A stretch of 64,000 bases of DNA from Pseudomonas iranensis (GTDB lineage Bacteria; Pseudomonadota; Gammaproteobacteria; Pseudomonadales; Pseudomonadaceae). The notes below the pieces were generated by a model. That model ran no database searches and was not told the DNA's origin. It saw nothing but the letters and a program-made list of their open reading frames with translations. The stretch lies in the NCBI RefSeq assembly GCF_014268585.2, contig NZ_CP077092.1:558001-622000 (forward strand), read 5' to 3'. Below, piece after piece: positions 17,147 to 26,738 of the stretch (the stretch's first letter is position 1; every line of letters begins with the position of its first letter). Position numbers and translations under genes: made by a program.

Positions 17147-18583
17147 TTAACCCTCTTCCCCCTCGTCATCATCCCCACCATCAACCTTCATCCCCAGTTC
17201 CTTGATCTTGCGCGTCAGGGTATTGCGCCCCCAACCCAGCAGCACCGCCGCATCACGCCGACGTCCTGCGGTGTGCTTCAAAGCAGTCTCGATCATGATC
17301 CGCTCGAACGCTGGCACTGCGCTGTCGAGCAGGCTCGACTGGCCACGGGCCAAGGCCTGATCGGCCCACTGGCGCAGGGCCTGTTCCCAGTTGGTCACTG
17401 GCGCCGAATCCTGCGGCAGGTTGAGCAGTTCCGGTGGCAAGTCACTGATGTGCACTTCACGGCCGGAGGCCATGACGGTGATCCAGCGGCAGGTGTTCTC
17501 CAGCTGGCGCACGTTGCCCGGCCACGGCAGGTTTTTCAGGTATTCCTCGGTTTCGCTTTTCAGCAGCTTCGGCTCGACCGCCAGTTCCTGCGCGGCGCGG
17601 CTGAGGAAGTGCCGGGCCAGGGTCGGGATGTCTTCGCGACGATCCGACAGGCGCGGGATGTGGATGCGGATAACGTTGAGGCGGTGGAACAAGTCCTCGC
17701 GGAATTTGCCGGCGTGGACGAGCGTTTCCAGATTCTGGTGGGTTGCGGCGATGATGCGTACATCGACTTTCACCGGCACATGGCCGCCGACGCGGTAGAA
17801 CTCGCCATCGGCCAACACGCGCAACAGACGCGTCTGGGTGTCCGCCGGCATGTCGCCGATTTCATCGAGAAACAGCGTGCCGCCGTCCGCCTGTTCAAAA
17901 CGACCGCGACGCAAATTCGCCGCGCCGGTGAACGCGCCTTTCTCGTGGCCGAACAGTTCCGATTCCATCAGATCCTTGGGAATCGCCGCCATGTTCAGGG
18001 CAATGAACGGCGAAGCCGCGCGTGGGCTGTGGCGGTGCAGGGCGTGGGCGACCAGTTCTTTACCGGTACCGGATTCGCCGTTGATCAGCACGGTGATGTT
18101 GGAGTGGCTCAGGCGCCCGATGGCGCGAAACACTTCCTGCATCGCCGGCGCTTCGCCGATGATTTCCGGGGTGCGGGTCAAGGCTGGCACAACTTCCAGG
18201 CCTTGCTGTTCCTGCGCATGTTGATTGGCGCGTTTGACCAGCGAAACGGCTTCGTCGACGTCGAAAGGCTTGGGCAGGTACTCGAAAGCACCGCCCTGAT
18301 AGGAGGCGACAGCGCTGTCCAGATCGGAGTGAGCGGTCATGATGATGACCGGCAGCCGTGGGTGCTGTTCGCGAATCCGCGCCAGCAGATCCAGGCCACT
18401 GGCGCCCGGCATGCGGATATCGGAAATGATCACGTCCGGCTGCTGCCGGGCCAGACGACTCATCACGCCGTCGGCGCTGTCAAAGCTCTGGGTGGTCATG
18501 CCTTCCTGCTGCAAGGCCTTTTCCAGGACCCAACGGATAGAACGGTCGTCATCGACGATCCACACGGTTTCACTACGGCTCAT
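17147..18583 (-). CDS. ntrC: nitrogen regulation response regulator NtrC
   Basis: NtrC (478 aa; also glnG) is the sigma54 activator of nitrogen-limitation genes. The receiver domain has the acidic pocket (VDDD) and phosphoacceptor Asp55 (IISDIRMPG). The AAA+ domain follows (about 140-380) with Walker A GESGTGKE, the sigma54-contact loop GAFTGA and LFLDEIGDMP. The C-terminal Fis-type helix-turn-helix includes LLGWGRNTLTRKIKEL. The tail ends in a run of Asp, Glu and Gly. The start codon overlaps the ntrB stop (ATGA), so the pair is translationally coupled. Confidence 0.97.
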   Translation of the reverse strand: MSRSETVWIVDDDRSIRWVLEKALQQEGMTTQSFDSADGVMSRLARQQPDVIISDIRMPGASGLDLLARIREQHPRLPVIIMTAHSDLDSAVASYQGGAFEYLPKPFDVDEAVSLVKRANQHAQEQQGLEVVPALTRTPEIIGEAPAMQEVFRAIGRLSHSNITVLINGESGTGKELVAHALHRHSPRAASPFIALNMAAIPKDLMESELFGHEKGAFTGAANLRRGRFEQADGGTLFLDEIGDMPADTQTRLLRVLADGEFYRVGGHVPVKVDVRIIAATHQNLETLVHAGKFREDLFHRLNVIRIHIPRLSDRREDIPTLARHFLSRAAQELAVEPKLLKSETEEYLKNLPWPGNVRQLENTCRWITVMASGREVHISDLPPELLNLPQDSAPVTNWEQALRQWADQALARGQSSLLDSAVPAFERIMIETALKHTAGRRRDAAVLLGWGRNTLTRKIKELGMKVDGGDDDEGEEG

Positions 18584-19665
18584 GTCGATGTGGCTCCTTG
18601 TTCCAGTGGCAGGAAGATCGAGAAGGTGGTGTGGCCTGGATGGCTCTCACACTCGATCAGGCCCTGGTGCTGACTGATGATGTTCTGGGTAATGGCCAGG
18701 CCCAGCCCGGTACCGTCCGGGCGGCCGCTGACCATGGGAAAGAAAATGGTTTCCTGCAGTTCCGCCGGGATGCCCGGGCCGTTGTCGATGATCTCGATCT
18801 TGGTCACCAGACGATGGCGGATGTGGCCGATGGTGAACTGGCGCATGGCGCGGGTGCGCAGGCTGATGCGGCCCAGGCGCAGCTCGTTCTGGCTGCTGAT
18901 AGCCTGCATCGCGTTGCGCACGATGTTCAACACCGCCTGAATCATTTGCTCGCGGTCGATCAATACATCGGGAATGCTCGGGTCGTAATCACGCACCAGG
19001 GTGATGCAGCCCTGGCTTTCGGCCTCGACCAGATGGCAGACGCGTTCGAGCACTTCGTGGACGTTGCACATGGCCAGTGACGGCAACTTATTCGAGCCGA
19101 GCATGCGATCGACCAGATTGCGCAGGCGGTCGGCCTCTTCGATGATCACATTTGTGTAATCGCGCAGGCTCTCTTCCGGAAGCTCGCGGGCGAGCAATTG
19201 CGCCGCACCACGGATGCCACCGAGGGGATTCTTGATCTCGTGGGCGAGGCCGCGCACCAGCATCTTGCTGGTTTCCTGTTTGGACAGCTGCGCCTCTTCC
19301 TTGGTGATGCGCAACAGGCGATCACGCGGATGCACTTCGAGCAAAAGCAAAGTCTCGCCGTTACTGAGAATCGGCGTCACCGCGTAATCCACGGTCAGCG
19401 TCTGGCCGGTGAGGGCGGTGAGCATCGCTTCACGCTTGGTGAACGGGTGCGCCTGCTCCACCGCCTGACGCAGGGAATTGAGCGCCTCGGGGGATTCGGT
19501 GAACAGCTCGCTGATGAACTGGCCGTGGCTGCGCTGACCGCTGACCGCCAACAGCATTTCCGCCGCCGGGTTCATATACTCCAGGCGCAACTCGGCGTCG
19601 AGCAGGATGGTCGCCGTGGTCAGGTTGTCGAGCAGCAAACGGTGAATAGCGTCGCTTATGGTCAT
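18580..19665 (-). CDS. ntrB: nitrogen regulation sensor kinase NtrB
   Basis: NtrB (361 aa; also glnL) is the cytoplasmic histidine kinase/phosphatase that controls NtrC in response to PII. It has a PAS domain (about 8-120), the phosphorylated His in LAHEIKNPLGG, the N box NIVRNAMQA, and the G boxes DNGPGIP and GTGLGLAI. The start at 19665 is decided by AAGGGG 5 bases upstream; the frame is open far beyond but includes the gene upstream. Candidate NtrC sites and a sigma54 promoter lie just upstream, suggesting autoregulation. Confidence 0.97.
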   Translation of the reverse strand: MTISDAIHRLLLDNLTTATILLDAELRLEYMNPAAEMLLAVSGQRSHGQFISELFTESPEALNSLRQAVEQAHPFTKREAMLTALTGQTLTVDYAVTPILSNGETLLLLEVHPRDRLLRITKEEAQLSKQETSKMLVRGLAHEIKNPLGGIRGAAQLLARELPEESLRDYTNVIIEEADRLRNLVDRMLGSNKLPSLAMCNVHEVLERVCHLVEAESQGCITLVRDYDPSIPDVLIDREQMIQAVLNIVRNAMQAISSQNELRLGRISLRTRAMRQFTIGHIRHRLVTKIEIIDNGPGIPAELQETIFFPMVSGRPDGTGLGLAITQNIISQHQGLIECESHPGHTTFSIFLPLEQGATST

Positions 19666-19721
19666 CTGGACCCCTTTTGGAGCAAGGCGTGCGCGAGAAC
19701 AAAGCGCTGATGTAGGGAAAA

Positions 19722-19737
19722 TGCAAAAACCAAACCA
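19722..19737 (-). promoter_or_regulatory. candidate sigma54 promoter of ntrBC
   Basis: On the minus strand, TGGTTTGGTTTTTGCA has the invariant GG and GC with 10 bases between them and a good TTGCA; the -24 half departs from TGGCAC. It lies about 57 bases before the ntrB ATG and about 100-140 bases from two NtrC-like sites. Confidence 0.45.
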
Positions 19738-19822
19738 AGGCTCCGAAAAGAAGCGTTTAACCCCTGAAACAGGCGTTTGACGCGCGTTTGTATGGCACGA
19801 AGCCAGCTCAAACGGGAAGTTT

Positions 19823-19840
19823 CGAACCAAAATGGGTTGG
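19823..19840. promoter_or_regulatory. candidate NtrC-binding site, weaker
   Basis: CGAACCAAAATGGGTTGG matches the core ACCAAAATGG of the NtrC consensus but not the outer TGC/GCA. It is 41 bases (about four helical turns) from the stronger site at 19864-19880. Confidence 0.4.
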
Positions 19841-19863
19841 GTTGTGGGCGAGATGCAGTTTAG

Positions 19864-19880
19864 TGCACCAATAGGGTGCG
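19864..19880. promoter_or_regulatory. candidate NtrC-binding site, strong
   Basis: TGCACCAATAGGGTGCG fits the NtrC consensus (GCAC, 7 bases, GTGC) as an almost perfect palindrome. It is located upstream of ntrBC, at enhancer distance from the sigma54-like promoter. Confidence 0.65.
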
Positions 19881-19895
19881 CATGCCCGGCGGACG

Positions 19896-20519
19896 TTAAA
19901 AGAAGCGCAGGAATGGATTTTTCGGCTCTTCCGGTTTGTCCTTGAGCGGGCATTCCGGGCGCACGCCGTAATCGTCGGCGACACAGGGTTTGACCTGACG
20001 TTTCTGCGCCAGGGAAATGCGCAGCATGTGGAACGGCTGATTGGCGGTGCGTTCCACGGTACGCCCGGCGGCGTCGAGGATTTCGATCGAAAGGTTGTGG
20101 CTGCCGCGATCGATGTTGCTCAGCGCAAACACCGGGCTGGCGCCGGGCTCGCCAGTGGCCTTGCCATCCAGCAGCAAGCGATAACGATGGCCGCTTTGCA
20201 GGCCGGGCTCGCTGGTGACGCTGACGATCAGCTCGCCGGCGCTGCTGCGCAAAGTGGCATCGGGCTCCGGGATCAGAATGCGCAGCATGTCGTAGTGAAA
20301 GGGCGGTGGTTCGGCGGATTTTTTCGCTGTGGTGATCGGCGCTGCGGTGTTGGCAGGGACAGCCATGCGATTGCTCGTCGCGATCGGCACTCGCTTGGCG
20401 TTGGCGCGTGGCTGGTCGGTGTAGACGCGGTTGCCCTGTGCGTCGAGATAGGTGAAGACCTCCGCCGAGGTGCACATCGACATCAATGCCAGGACGAGTA
20501 CCAGCCCCGCGCGAATCAC
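19896..20519 (-). CDS. DUF4124 domain protein (paralogue 1)
   Basis: The protein (207 aa) has a signal peptide (MIRAGLVLVLALMSMCTSA) and then the DUF4124 motif VFTYLDAQGNRVYTDQPR. A second half (about residues 80-170) has a beta-sandwich look (LRSSAGELIVSVTSEPGLQSG, LSIEILDAAGRTVERT). It is probably periplasmic; function unknown. It overlaps the upstream paralogue by 4 bases (ATGA), so the two are cotranslated. It lies between glnA and ntrB on the same strand, as commonly seen in pseudomonads. Confidence 0.88.
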   Translation of the reverse strand: MIRAGLVLVLALMSMCTSAEVFTYLDAQGNRVYTDQPRANAKRVPIATSNRMAVPANTAAPITTAKKSAEPPPFHYDMLRILIPEPDATLRSSAGELIVSVTSEPGLQSGHRYRLLLDGKATGEPGASPVFALSNIDRGSHNLSIEILDAAGRTVERTANQPFHMLRISLAQKRQVKPCVADDYGVRPECPLKDKPEEPKNPFLRFF

Positions 20520-21028
20520 GGCGTATGCACCCGTTGCACGGTGAAGACGGCTGGCGGGCTCTGCTGAACGACGCGTTGGCCGTCGATCACTTGCACGGCC
20601 AGGCGATGCTCGCCGCGATCGATGTTGACCAGTTGCAGAACCGGCACGTTGCTCGGCTGGCCATAGGGCTGGTCGTCGAGCAGCAGCCTTAATTGATGCG
20701 GCGGTTGCAGGCGCGGCTTGATCAGAACATTGACCGTAAAGGTGCCGTTATTGGCGCGCAGCGCCTCGTCAGTGGGCAGACCGGCGAGTTCGAGGATTTC
20801 ATAGGCGTTGCGCGGTGGTTGCGGTTGTTCTGCGGTGGGTGCCTGCGGCGCACTCGGTGCTTGCGGCTCGACCCGATTGAGTGGCGGCAGCTCGACCGGT
20901 TGCGCCTGCACGCCGTCCGGCGGCTGATTGCTGTACGCCGTGTTGCCGTTGGCGTCGGTGTACTTGTAGATCTGCGCGGCGGCGGGCAGGGCGATCAGCA
21001 GCAGAATGTAGGGAAACGTGCGACCCAT
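20516..21028 (-). CDS. DUF4124 domain protein (paralogue 2)
   Basis: This 170-aa protein is a paralogue of its downstream neighbour. It has a signal peptide (MGRTFPYILLLIALPAAA), the motif IYKYTDANGNTAYSNQPP, a Pro/Gln/Ala linker (residues 45-75) and a C-terminal part with LVNIDRGEHRLAVQVIDGQR that matches LSNIDRGSHNLSIEILDAAG in the other copy. The start at 21028 was chosen for the signal peptide; the 26 extra residues upstream lack sense. Function unknown. Confidence 0.88.
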   Translation of the reverse strand: MGRTFPYILLLIALPAAAQIYKYTDANGNTAYSNQPPDGVQAQPVELPPLNRVEPQAPSAPQAPTAEQPQPPRNAYEILELAGLPTDEALRANNGTFTVNVLIKPRLQPPHQLRLLLDDQPYGQPSNVPVLQLVNIDRGEHRLAVQVIDGQRVVQQSPPAVFTVQRVHTP

Positions 21029-21132
21029 GAAATCGACCGGGGTTGGAAGCGATGGGTAGCAGCATAGGACAGGTGGCGCGGTTGGCCCAACTGGCGACAC
21101 ATTCAAAGATCATTCAGACACCACAGATCGCC

Positions 21133-21221
21133 TGTGGGAGCGAGCCTGCTCGCGAAGGCGTCGCGTCAGTCACCATCATCTTCAATGACACACCGCTTTC
21201 GCGAGCGGGCTCGCTCCCACA
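21133..21221. repeat. REP doublet (REPIN-like), family A
   Basis: An 89-base inverted pair of family A REP motifs between the glnA terminator and the DUF4124 genes. The right arm has CGAGCGGGCTCG in place of CGAGCAGGCTCG. Confidence 0.9.
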
Positions 21222-21244
21222 GGGTAAATGAACTGCGCCGGGCA

Positions 21245-21275
21245 ATAAAAAAGGCCTCCCGAAGGAGGCCTCTTG
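21245..21275 (-). terminator. intrinsic terminator of glnA
   Basis: On the minus strand GAGGCCTCC, loop TTC, GGGAGGCC is followed by TTTTTTA, 30 bases after the glnA stop. It is a classical terminator. Confidence 0.92.
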
Positions 21276-21305
21276 TGTCACGCCACTTTACGCAGCGCTA
21301 CCGGA

Positions 21306-22712
21306 TCAGCAGCTGTAGTACAGCTCATATTCCAGTGGGTGTACGAAGGTGCGAACCTTGATTTCTTCTTCCGATTTCAGCGCGATGTAAGCGTCGATGA
21401 AGTCGTCGGAGAACACGCCGCCCTTGGTCAGGAAGGCGCGGCCCTTGTCCAGCTCTTCCAGGGCTTCTTTCAGGCTGCCGCAAACCTGTGGAATCTCTTT
21501 CGCCTCTTCAGGCGGCAGGTCGTACAGGTTTTTGTCGGCAGCATCGCCTGGGTGGATCTTGTTCTGGATACCGTCCAGACCGGCCATCAGCAGTGCTGCG
21601 AAGGCCAGGTACGGGTTGGCAGCCGGATCCGGGAAGCGTGCTTCGATACGGCGGGCTTTCGGGCTCGACACGTATGGAATACGGATCGAAGCGGAACGGT
21701 TGCGCGCCGAGTAGGCCAGCATTACCGGAGCTTCGAAGCCTGGCACCAGACGCTTGTAGGAGTTGGTCGCCGGGTTGGTGAAGCCGTTCAGGGCCTTACC
21801 GTGCTTGATGATGCCGCCGATGAAGTACAGAGCGGTATCGGACAGGCCGGCATAGCCTTCACCTGCGAAGGTGTTCTTGCCGTCTTTCCAGATCGACATG
21901 TGTACGTGCATGCCCGAACCGTTGTCGCCGTACAGCGGCTTCGGCATGAAGGTCGCGGTGCGGCCGTAAGCGTCGGCAACGTTGTGCACAACGTATTTCA
22001 GGGTCTGAACTTCGTCAGCCTTCTTCACGAGGGTGTTGAACTTGACGCCGATTTCGTTCTGGCCGGCAGTTGCCACTTCGTGGTGGTGAACTTCAACCGA
22101 CTGACCCATTTCTTCCAGTGCGTTGCACATGGCGGTACGGATTTCGTGGTCGTGGTCGAACGGTGGAACCGGGAAGTAGCCGCCTTTCACGCCTGGACGG
22201 TGACCCTTGTTGCCGCCTTCGATGTCCTGGTCGGACATCCACGAGCCTTGCTCGGAGTAGATCTTGAACATCGAACCGGAGATGTCCGACTTGAACTTCA
22301 CCGAGTCGAAGATGAAGAATTCTGGCTCTGGACCGGCGAATACGGTGTCGCCGATACCGGTGGCTTTCAGGTGCTCTTCGGCGCGCTTGGCGATCGCACG
22401 TGGGTCGCGATCGTAGCCCTGCATGCTCGAAGGCTCGATGATGTCGCACACCAGAATCAGGGTTGGGTCTTCGGTGAACGGATCGAGCACGGCAGTTTCG
22501 TCGACCGGCATCAGGATCATGTCGGAGGCTTCGATACCTTTCCAACCGGAGATGGAGGAACCGTCGAACATCTTGCCGACTTCGAAGAAGTCGTCATCCA
22601 GCGCATCGCGAGCCGGCATGGTCACGTGGTGCTGAGTGCCTTTGGTGTCCGTGAAGCGCAGATCAATCCACTTGACGTCATGATCTTTGATGAGTTGAAC
22701 CGACTTCGACAT
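21306..22712 (-). CDS. glnA: glutamine synthetase, type I
   Basis: GlnA (468 aa) makes glutamine from glutamate and ammonia in the cytoplasm as a dodecamer. Visible signatures include [10 protein letters not shown] (N-terminal domain), [11 protein letters not shown] with metal Glu residues, [12 protein letters not shown], and the loop ending [22 protein letters not shown] near residue 398 holds the adenylylated Tyr, so the enzyme is regulated by GlnE. The length is that of the type I-beta class. Its upstream region has a sigma54 promoter and an NtrC-like site, and a terminator follows. Confidence 0.98.
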   Translation of the reverse strand: MSKSVQLIKDHDVKWIDLRFTDTKGTQHHVTMPARDALDDDFFEVGKMFDGSSISGWKGIEASDMILMPVDETAVLDPFTEDPTLILVCDIIEPSSMQGYDRDPRAIAKRAEEHLKATGIGDTVFAGPEPEFFIFDSVKFKSDISGSMFKIYSEQGSWMSDQDIEGGNKGHRPGVKGGYFPVPPFDHDHEIRTAMCNALEEMGQSVEVHHHEVATAGQNEIGVKFNTLVKKADEVQTLKYVVHNVADAYGRTATFMPKPLYGDNGSGMHVHMSIWKDGKNTFAGEGYAGLSDTALYFIGGIIKHGKALNGFTNPATNSYKRLVPGFEAPVMLAYSARNRSASIRIPYVSSPKARRIEARFPDPAANPYLAFAALLMAGLDGIQNKIHPGDAADKNLYDLPPEEAKEIPQVCGSLKEALEELDKGRAFLTKGGVFSDDFIDAYIALKSEEEIKVRTFVHPLEYELYYSC

Positions 22713-22807
22713 AGTGTCCTCCGGGTGAATTAGGGCGGGTAGTGGATGCCCTTAATAATGGTGATGCCGGCGCGAATACTCTGCCAAGGCAACCTGCCTC
22801 ACAAGGG

Positions 22808-22823
22808 AGCAAATTGCATGCCA
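22808..22823 (-). promoter_or_regulatory. sigma54 promoter of glnA
   Basis: On the minus strand TGGCATGCAATTTGCT matches the -24/-12 consensus (GG and GC with 10 bases between). It lies about 96 bases before the glnA ATG. Confidence 0.75.
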
Positions 22824-22927
22824 GTGCCCCAGCATGGGTTTTTTGCCCCAAATTCACGCTTATTAAGGTGCGCAGGCAACTGAATCGACAAATATCGCCC
22901 CGTAATGTTGCGTTTAATTCCATAAAT

Positions 22928-22943
22928 GACCTGTTTTGGTGCG
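22928..22943. promoter_or_regulatory. candidate NtrC site upstream of glnA
   Basis: Read on the minus strand, CGCACCAAAACAGGTC has a perfect left half (GCACCAAAA) and a poor right half of the NtrC site. It lies about 115 bases upstream of the sigma54 promoter, a usual enhancer distance. Confidence 0.5.
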
Positions 22944-22969
22944 CGCAAAACCTTCTGCACATTAACTGG

Positions 22970-22997
22970 TTAAACCTTGAGCAATTTCCGCTATAAT
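22970..22997 (+). promoter_or_regulatory. candidate sigma70 promoter of thiI
   Basis: A perfect TATAAT at 22992-22997 with TTAAAC 16 bases upstream. The thiI ATG is 43 bases downstream. Confidence 0.5.
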
Positions 22998-23039
22998 CCG
23001 CGCCCCCCTTTTTCGGCTGGCCGTTCGCGCGCTGTTTTC

Positions 23040-24494
23040 ATGAAACTTATCGTAAAAGTCTTCCCCGAGATCACCATCAAAAGCCGACCTGTCCGGACGA
23101 AATTCATCCGCCAGTTGGCCAAGAACATCCGCACCGTGCTCCGTGACCTGGACCCGGCCGTGGTGGTGAACGGCGTGTGGGACAATCTCGAGCTGGAAAC
23201 CCGCGTTACCGACCCCAAAGCCTTGAAAGAGATGGGCGAGCGCCTGACCTGCATGCCGGGGATCGCGCACTTTCTGCAGATCGACGAGTACCCGCTGGGC
23301 GACTTCGACGACATCACCGAGAAGTGCAAACAGCACTACGGCGATGCGCTGGCCGGGAAGATTTTCTCGGTGCGCTGCAAGCGCGCAGGCAAGCATGCGT
23401 TCAGCTCGATGGACGTGGAAAAATACGTCGGCAGCAAGCTGCGTCGCGAGTGCGGTGCAGCCGGAATCGACCTCAAAGCGCCGGAAATCGAAGTCCGTAT
23501 CGAAGTTCGCGACAAACGGTTGTTCGTGATTCACAGCCAGCACAACGGCATCGGCGGCTACCCGCTGGGTGCGTTGGAGCAGACGCTGGTATTGATGTCC
23601 GGCGGCTTCGATTCGACCGTGGCGGCTTATCAGATCATGCGTCGTGGCCTGATGGCGCACTTCTGCTTCTTCAATCTCGGCGGGCGTGCCCACGAATTGG
23701 GCGTGATGGAAGTCGCGCACTTCATCTGGAAGAAGTACGGCAGCTCGCAACGCGTGCTATTTGTCAGTGTGCCGTTCGAGGAAGTGTTGGGCGAAATTCT
23801 CGGCAAAGTCGATAACAGTCATATGGGCGTGGTTTTGAAGCGTATGATGTTGCGCGCCTCGTCCGAGATCGCCGAACGCCTGCACATCGATGCACTGGTG
23901 ACCGGTGAAGCGATCTCCCAGGTGTCGAGCCAGACGCTGCCGAACCTGTCGGTGATCGACTGCGTGACCGATAAACTGGTGCTGCGGCCGCTGATCGTCG
24001 CGCACAAGCAGGACATCATCGACACCGCCAACGAGATCGGCACCGCCGATTTCGCCCGGCACATGCCGGAATATTGCGGCGTGATTTCGGTCAACCCCAA
24101 GACCGCCGCCAAGCGTGGCCGGGTTGAGCACGAAGAGAAAGAATTCGACATGGCGGTACTCGAGCGCGCGCTCGCCAACGCCAAACTGGTGCCGATCGAT
24201 CGGGTAATCGACGAGTTGGGCCAGGATTTGCAAATTGAAGAAGTCAGCGAAGCGCTGGCCGGTCAGATCGTCATCGACATCCGCCACCCGGATGCCGCCG
24301 AGGATGATCCGCTGGAGCTCGCCGGCATAGAGGTACAGACGATGCCGTTCTATGCAGTGAACGCACGTTTCAAGGAACTGGACCCTACTCGCCAGTACCT
24401 GCTGTATTGCGACAAAGGCGTGATGAGTCGCCTGCATGCCCACCATTTGCTCAGTGAGGGGCATGCCAATGTGCGCGTTTATCGACCGAGCTAA
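23040..24494 (+). CDS. thiI: tRNA 4-thiouridine synthase ThiI
   Basis: ThiI (484 aa) thiolates U8 of tRNA and supplies sulfur for the thiazole of thiamine. In order: ferredoxin-like and THUMP RNA-binding domains (1-170), the PP-loop ATPase domain with [11 protein letters not shown] (about 182), and a C-terminal rhodanese domain with [12 protein letters not shown], whose Cys carries the persulfide. The complete rhodanese domain marks the gammaproteobacterial type. The start at 23040 ([18 protein letters not shown]) is the family start; the frame opens 21 codons earlier but includes the promoter. Confidence 0.97.
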   Translation: MKLIVKVFPEITIKSRPVRTKFIRQLAKNIRTVLRDLDPAVVVNGVWDNLELETRVTDPKALKEMGERLTCMPGIAHFLQIDEYPLGDFDDITEKCKQHYGDALAGKIFSVRCKRAGKHAFSSMDVEKYVGSKLRRECGAAGIDLKAPEIEVRIEVRDKRLFVIHSQHNGIGGYPLGALEQTLVLMSGGFDSTVAAYQIMRRGLMAHFCFFNLGGRAHELGVMEVAHFIWKKYGSSQRVLFVSVPFEEVLGEILGKVDNSHMGVVLKRMMLRASSEIAERLHIDALVTGEAISQVSSQTLPNLSVIDCVTDKLVLRPLIVAHKQDIIDTANEIGTADFARHMPEYCGVISVNPKTAAKRGRVEHEEKEFDMAVLERALANAKLVPIDRVIDELGQDLQIEEVSEALAGQIVIDIRHPDAAEDDPLELAGIEVQTMPFYAVNARFKELDPTRQYLLYCDKGVMSRLHAHHLLSEGHANVRVYRPS

Positions 24495-24633
24495 GTGCCC
24501 GGGGCTGTTTGCCTGTGGCCTGCGTCACCGGCCCCCCGACACCGCCGTCAAGCTGTAACGGCCATGCCGGACACTACTGCTAATCGCTGCCATGACTTGT
24601 CAGCAAACCGAATCCTCTGATCGAGATACACAA

Positions 24634-26454
24634 GTGATCGAAAATCTACGCAACATCGCCATCATTGCCCACGTTGACCACGGTAAAACCACCCTGGTAG
24701 ACAAACTCCTGCGTCAATCCGGCACCCTGGAGCGCAACGAGCTCAACGACGAGCGCGTGATGGACTCCAACGACCAGGAAAAAGAGCGCGGTATTACCAT
24801 TCTGGCGAAGAACACCGCCATCAACTGGAACGGCTACCACATCAACATCGTGGACACCCCGGGCCACGCCGACTTCGGCGGCGAAGTTGAACGCGTAATG
24901 TCGATGGTCGACTCCGTTCTGCTGCTGGTTGACGCTCAAGACGGCCCTATGCCGCAAACCCGTTTCGTGACCAAGAAGGCTTTCGAAGCCGGCCTGCGTC
25001 CAATCGTGGTGATCAACAAGGTTGACCGTCCAGGCGCACGTCCGGACTGGGTTCTGGACCAGATCTTCGACCTGTTCGACAACCTCGGTGCGACCGAAGA
25101 ACAACTGGACTTCCAGGTTGTTTACGCTTCGGCCCTGAACGGTATTGCCGGTCTGGACCACACCGCCATGGCGGAAGACATGACTCCGCTGTACCAGGCG
25201 GTAGTCGACCACGTTCCGCCTCCGGCCGTTGACCGTGACGGTCCGTTCCAGATGCAGATCTCCGCTCTGGACTACAACAGCTTCCTGGGTGTTATCGGTG
25301 TTGGCCGTATCGCTCGTGGTCGCGTCAAGCCGAACACCCCGGTTGTCGCTATCAGCGCCGACGGCAAGCGTCGCAACGGTCGTATCCTGAAGCTGATGGG
25401 TCACCACGGTCTGCACCGCATCGACGTTGACGAAGCAGCAGCCGGCGACATCGTCTGCATCAGCGGCTTCGACGAGCTGTTCATCTCCGACACTCTGTGC
25501 GACATCAACACCGTCGAGGCGATGAAGCCGCTGACCGTTGACGAGCCAACCGTTTCCATGACCTTCCAGGTAAACGACTCGCCATTCTGCGGTAAAGAAG
25601 GCAAGTTCGTGACCTCCCGTAACATCAAGGATCGTCTGGACAAAGAGCTGCTGTACAACGTTGCACTGCGCGTTGAAGAAGGCGACTCGGCTGACAAGTT
25701 CAAGGTTTCCGGCCGTGGTGAGCTGCACCTCTCGGTACTGATCGAAACCATGCGTCGCGAAGGCTTCGAGCTGGCCCTGGGCCGTCCTGAAGTGATCATC
25801 CGTGAAGTTGACGGCGTGAAGCAGGAACCGTTCGAAAACGTCACCATCGACATTCCTGAAGAATCCCAGGGCAAGGTCATGGAAGAGATGGGTCTGCGTA
25901 AGGGCGACCTGAGCAACATGGTGCCGGATGGCAAGGGCCGTGTTCGTCTGGAATACAACATCCCTGCTCGCGGTCTGATCGGCTTCCGTAACCAGTTCCT
26001 GACCCTGACCAACGGTGCTGGCATCCTGACCTCGATCTTCGACCGTTACGCTCCAGTGAAGTCGGGCCACATGTCCGGCCGTCAGAACGGCGTTCTGGTT
26101 TCGGTTGAAACCGGCAAGGCTCTGACCTACTCGCTGGAAACCCTGCAGGCTCGTGGCAAGCTGTTCGTAGAACACGGCCAGGAGATCTACAACGGTCAGA
26201 TCGTTGGTCAGAACAGCCGCGACAACGACCTGGGTGTCAACCCAACCAAAGGCAAGAAGCTCGACAACATGCGTGCTTCGGGTAAAGACGAAACCATCGC
26301 TCTGGTCCCACCTGTTCGCTTCACCCTGGAACAGGCTCTGGAATACATCCAGGAAGACGAGCTGTGCGAAGTTACGCCTAAGTCGATCCGTCTTCGCAAG
26401 AAGATCCTCGACGAAAGCGAGCGTACCCGCGCTGCCAAGAAAGCCAAGGCGTAA
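24634..26454 (+). CDS. typA: ribosome-associated GTPase TypA/BipA
   Basis: TypA (606 aa) is a translational GTPase that binds the 70S ribosome and helps 50S assembly and stress adaptation. G motifs: HVDHGKTT (G1), GITI in the switch region (G2), [11 protein letters not shown] (G3), [11 protein letters not shown] (G4). EF-G-like domains follow, and the C-terminal domain is specific to BipA. The usual N-terminus [18 protein letters not shown] begins at the GTG 24634; the in-frame ATG 24592 would add 14 unusual residues without a ribosome site. Codons are strongly biased (GGT, CGT, CTG), as for a highly expressed gene. Confidence 0.96.
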   Translation: MIENLRNIAIIAHVDHGKTTLVDKLLRQSGTLERNELNDERVMDSNDQEKERGITILAKNTAINWNGYHINIVDTPGHADFGGEVERVMSMVDSVLLLVDAQDGPMPQTRFVTKKAFEAGLRPIVVINKVDRPGARPDWVLDQIFDLFDNLGATEEQLDFQVVYASALNGIAGLDHTAMAEDMTPLYQAVVDHVPPPAVDRDGPFQMQISALDYNSFLGVIGVGRIARGRVKPNTPVVAISADGKRRNGRILKLMGHHGLHRIDVDEAAAGDIVCISGFDELFISDTLCDINTVEAMKPLTVDEPTVSMTFQVNDSPFCGKEGKFVTSRNIKDRLDKELLYNVALRVEEGDSADKFKVSGRGELHLSVLIETMRREGFELALGRPEVIIREVDGVKQEPFENVTIDIPEESQGKVMEEMGLRKGDLSNMVPDGKGRVRLEYNIPARGLIGFRNQFLTLTNGAGILTSIFDRYAPVKSGHMSGRQNGVLVSVETGKALTYSLETLQARGKLFVEHGQEIYNGQIVGQNSRDNDLGVNPTKGKKLDNMRASGKDETIALVPPVRFTLEQALEYIQEDELCEVTPKSIRLRKKILDESERTRAAKKAKA

Positions 26455-26470
26455 TCCAGCCCTGGAATAG

Positions 26471-26505
26471 AAAACGCCCCCGGTCGCGAGACCGGGGGCG
26501 TTTTT
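26471..26505 (+). terminator. intrinsic terminator of typA
   Basis: AAAACGCCCCCGGTC and GACCGGGGGCGTTTTT form a perfect stem with a short loop (GCGA) and a T run, 16 bases after the typA stop. The A run on the other side would allow use from both directions. Confidence 0.95.
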
Positions 26506-26525
26506 GTTTGTCCGGGCTTAAAAGC

Positions 26526-26731
26526 CCCTCACCCTAGCCCTCTCCCGGAGGGAGAGGGGACTGATTGGGGGATGCTCAGGAGATGCATCGACCTGAGTGA
26601 ATCCTGCCGAATCCAGAATCGATTTGGCGGGCTTCACCGAATCCATAATCGACTGGTTTTTTCAGGTCGGTGTATGGCTCCAGACACCTCGGTCGGCTCC
26701 CTCTCCCTCTGGGAGAGGGCTGGGGTGAGGG
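26526..26731. repeat. long inverted repeat, family D, second copy
   Basis: Terminal arms CCCTCACCCTAGCCCTCTCC and GGAGAGGGCTGGGGTGAGG enclose about 165 bases. It belongs to the same family as 16956-17113. The centre differs and contains a short internal repeat of GAATCC-ATAATCGA type. Confidence 0.85.
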
Positions 26732-26738
26732 TTTGCTG

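Larger units (their letters stand above)
22713..23039. other. glnA-thiI divergent regulatory region (327 bp)
   Basis: No gene is seen in this stretch. It contains a sigma54 promoter toward glnA, an NtrC-like site about 115 bases further up, a GCGCACCTTAATA half-site at about 22862-22875 (minus), and a sigma70-type -10 toward thiI. Base composition is AT-richer than the surrounding genes, as expected for a control region. Confidence 0.75.

Noticed and set aside
24592..24633. ATG start 14 codons upstream for typA
   Set aside because: There is no ribosome site, and the conserved N-terminus begins at the GTG 24634.
24646..26175. 509-codon open frame antisense to typA
   Set aside because: typA is intact, highly biased in codon use and explains the open antisense frame.
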